The notes under the pieces were generated by a model. That model did no database searches. It was given only the letters and a program-made list of their open reading frames with translations, and was not told where the DNA came from. Of a DNA stretch of 64,000 nucleotides, positions 62,514 through 64,000 are shown piece by piece. The stretch is from positions 64,680 to 128,679 of the forward strand of contig JAJYZB010000003.1 in NCBI GenBank assembly GCA_021800275.1, in the 5' to 3' direction. The position numbers were made by a program, and so were the translations under genes. Source of the DNA: a bacterium. GTDB taxonomy: Bacteria; Vulcanimicrobiota; JABDET01. Positions within the stretch are counted from its first letter, which is position 1. Every line of letters begins with the position of its first letter.

Positions 62514-63512
62514 ATGAAAGTTGTCTTAAATCTTCAATACGGATATTATTTTCTGAATCTTACCCAGCGGCATGTGGATTCCCTAGAGTTAAATTTTCCT
62601 CAAATCAATTTTGTCAACCTCGAAAAAGAAGATAACAGATTACTGCCTGAAATCCAAGAAGCGGATGCATTTGTCACCTGGCCCATCGGACTTGAAAAAT
62701 TTAAAAACATCGCTGAAACAGCTAGAAATCTAAAGTGGATTCAATTCAGCTACACAGGTGTCTCTCAAGAGTACCTTGAAATTGCTAAAAACAGGAGTTG
62801 GATCTCCACCAATGCCAAAGGAATTGCTTCTGAATCAGTCTCTCTGCATGCCCTCAGTTTACTTCTTGTCCTTGAACGAAACCTACACCTGGCTTTCCAG
62901 CAGCAGCAAGAGAAAAAATGGAATCATCACGTTTTTACAGAGCAGGATTATGGGTTCTCAGGAATACGGGACAAAACCCTGGGAATAGTGGGTCTAGGAA
63001 GCATAGGTGAAAAACTGGCGGCAAAAGCTGCCGGTCTAGGGATGAGAGTTCTCGGAATTAAAAAAAATTTTAACAAAACCCTTCCCTATGTCGAAAAAAT
63101 TCTCCCCCCTTCGCAGATTTCTACACTGCTTAAAGAGTCTGATGCATTAATTCTCTGCGCTCCTTTATTAAAAGAAACCAGATGCCTGCTGCGAGATCGC
63201 GAATTTGATCAAATGAAAAGGACAGCTTTTTTAATCAATGTGGCAAGAGGTGGACTCATTGATGAAAGCGCTTTAATTGAAGCGCTTCAGCAAAAAAAAA
63301 TAGCGGGAGCAGCTCTGGATGTTGTTCAGGAAGAACCTCTAGCTCCTGACAGCCCACTTTATCGAACTCCTCGTTTAATTTTAACCCCTCATACTGCGGG
63401 ACTGGACCGCCATTACACGGATTCATTAGTGGCTCTGATTTTAGAAAATCTAAAACTCTTTTCAGAAGGGAATCTGTTAATAAATCAAATTGACTACTCA
63501 AAAGGATATTAA
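62514..63512 (+). CDS. D-2-hydroxyacid dehydrogenase family protein
   Basis: The 332-residue protein has the NAD-binding Rossmann GIVGLGSIGEKLAAKAAGLG near residues 159-178, the substrate Arg in INVARGGLIDESALI, the Glu in VVQEEPLAPDSPLYRTP and the catalytic His in ILTPHTAG. The N-terminal substrate domain is of normal length. Substrate unknown (glyoxylate/hydroxypyruvate-like enzymes are near). It starts right after the terminator. Confidence 0.9.
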   Translation: MKVVLNLQYGYYFLNLTQRHVDSLELNFPQINFVNLEKEDNRLLPEIQEADAFVTWPIGLEKFKNIAETARNLKWIQFSYTGVSQEYLEIAKNRSWISTNAKGIASESVSLHALSLLLVLERNLHLAFQQQQEKKWNHHVFTEQDYGFSGIRDKTLGIVGLGSIGEKLAAKAAGLGMRVLGIKKNFNKTLPYVEKILPPSQISTLLKESDALILCAPLLKETRCLLRDREFDQMKRTAFLINVARGGLIDESALIEALQQKKIAGAALDVVQEEPLAPDSPLYRTPRLILTPHTAGLDRHYTDSLVALILENLKLFSEGNLLINQIDYSKGY

Positions 63513-63573
63513 GAAAGGATTTCTTCTCTTTAAGAAGAAAATGATTTAGAAAATTCTATTCAGGAGGGGCGTA

Positions 63574-64000
63574 GTGAGAAAGATCGTTGTTTCTTTTTTG
63601 TCTTTGTTTTTAGGAGTGATCGTATTTGCTGGATGCCGCGCCATTCCACCACCTGCAGGTGAAATCATTCCAAGCTCCTCCAGTTCTTCTACTTCTTCTA
63701 CTCCACCTACCAGTTCACAAGGACTCAATTTAACATCTGTTGCCATTAACCCAGCGGCATCTGCTGCTGCTGCTGTTGGATTTTCTACCTCAAGTGGACA
63801 AGGAACTATTTTAGTGAGCAGTGGAGGCATAGGAAGCTGCGGCAGCGGCTCAGGACACTTCCCCTGCGGCACCTGGAAATCTCCCTTGTCTCTTCCCTCC
63901 TCTCTTTTGCCTCTCACATCTGTCGCATTTGATTCAAGCAGCACCATCAACTCTTATGGTTTGGCAGTAGGAGCATCAGACACAATGCTTGCCACAACTG
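63574..64000 (+). CDS. Ser/Thr/Ala-rich lipoprotein, N-terminal part (3' truncated by window end)
   Basis: AGGAGGGG at 63562-63569 precedes a GTG at 63574. The product begins with a basic start (VRKI) and a hydrophobic run, then a lipobox ending VFAGC near residue 21, so it is lipidated. The mature part is low-complexity at first (PSSSSSSTSSTPPTSS), then SGGIGSCGSGSGHFPCGTW, with several Cys. The frame stays open to the last base. A long minus-strand frame over the same DNA is a shadow. The function is unknown; it may be a surface protein with repeats further on. Confidence 0.8.
   Translation, partial: MRKIVVSFLSLFLGVIVFAGCRAIPPPAGEIIPSSSSSSTSSTPPTSSQGLNLTSVAINPAASAAAAVGFSTSSGQGTILVSSGGIGSCGSGSGHFPCGTWKSPLSLPSSLLPLTSVAFDSSSTINSYGLAVGASDTMLATT

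Noticed and set aside
63546-63950. 134-codon open frame on the minus strand
   Set aside because: It is antisense to the plus-strand lipoprotein gene, which has a strong ribosome site, signal sequence and lipobox; the antisense product is low-complexity.

Overview
The window looks like chromosomal DNA of a free-living diderm (Gram-negative) bacterium of low-to-moderate G+C. Evidence for an outer membrane is a TonB-dependent receptor ending in Phe, a Sec-type lipoprotein and a secretion/pilus assembly operon. Genes are densely packed; ATGA or GTGA start/stop overlaps are very common, and some starts are GTG or TTG. I cannot place the phylum from sequence alone. Single-copy genes such as uvrA, uvrC, era, rapZ, yvcK, ddl and ribBA would make good phylogenetic markers. 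I see no rRNA, CRISPR array, complete insertion sequence, prophage or replication origin.

Layout. 1-11 kb: the end of a trehalose-pathway glycosidase, a 1-Cys peroxiredoxin, a broken metallo-beta-lactamase fragment, a large cyclase/STAND-ATPase/TPR protein, then a minus-strand block midA, ygfZ, pntAA, pntAB, pntB, followed by a cobalamin adenosyltransferase and a GIY-YIG protein. 10.6-15 kb (accessory): a small Cys protein, a long TonB receptor whose 5' end carries two strong hairpins, and a RelE-type toxin with an HTH-bearing antitoxin. 15-24 kb: aldehyde dehydrogenase and acetolactate-synthase-like genes, a restriction-modification pair whose endonuclease is frameshifted, a HAD hydrolase, rmuC and an anthrax-lethal-factor-like metallopeptidase. 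24-27 kb: Nudix, VIT1-like transporter and a fluoride resistance operon (DUF190, crcB) led by a clear fluoride riboswitch.

27-33 kb is a compact minus-strand operon for a type IV pilus/type II secretion-like machine: two prepilins, a GspK/PilX-like pseudopilin, two GspF/PilC platform proteins and a short GspE/PilB ATPase, followed by a cell-wall amidase. 33-45 kb: riboflavin genes with a retropepsin-like gene inserted, tRNA-Cys, a secreted protein made of about sixteen proline-rich 5-residue repeats, yvcK-rapZ, uvrC with a C-terminal processing protease, and csaB-ugd for envelope polysaccharide. 44.5-52.7 kb: an atypical kinase-like protein, a P1B-type ATPase with an unusual CPL motif coupled to an HU-like protein and a Lon-like PDZ protease, tRNA-Arg, an MFS transporter, ddl, yjbQ and a disordered protein. 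52.7-64 kb: uvrA, a tandem PAS protein, a ROK sugar kinase, a phosphoglucose/phosphomannose isomerase, a Nudix-era-epimerase run, a rhodanese with a strong terminator, a 2-hydroxyacid dehydrogenase and the start of a lipoprotein.

The most interesting items are the proline-type pentapeptide-repeat protein, the fluoride riboswitch with a likely translational switch, the palindromic element inside the TonB receptor 5' end, the decaying TdeIII-like restriction system, the lethal-factor-like peptidase and the kinase-like gene at 44.6 kb.
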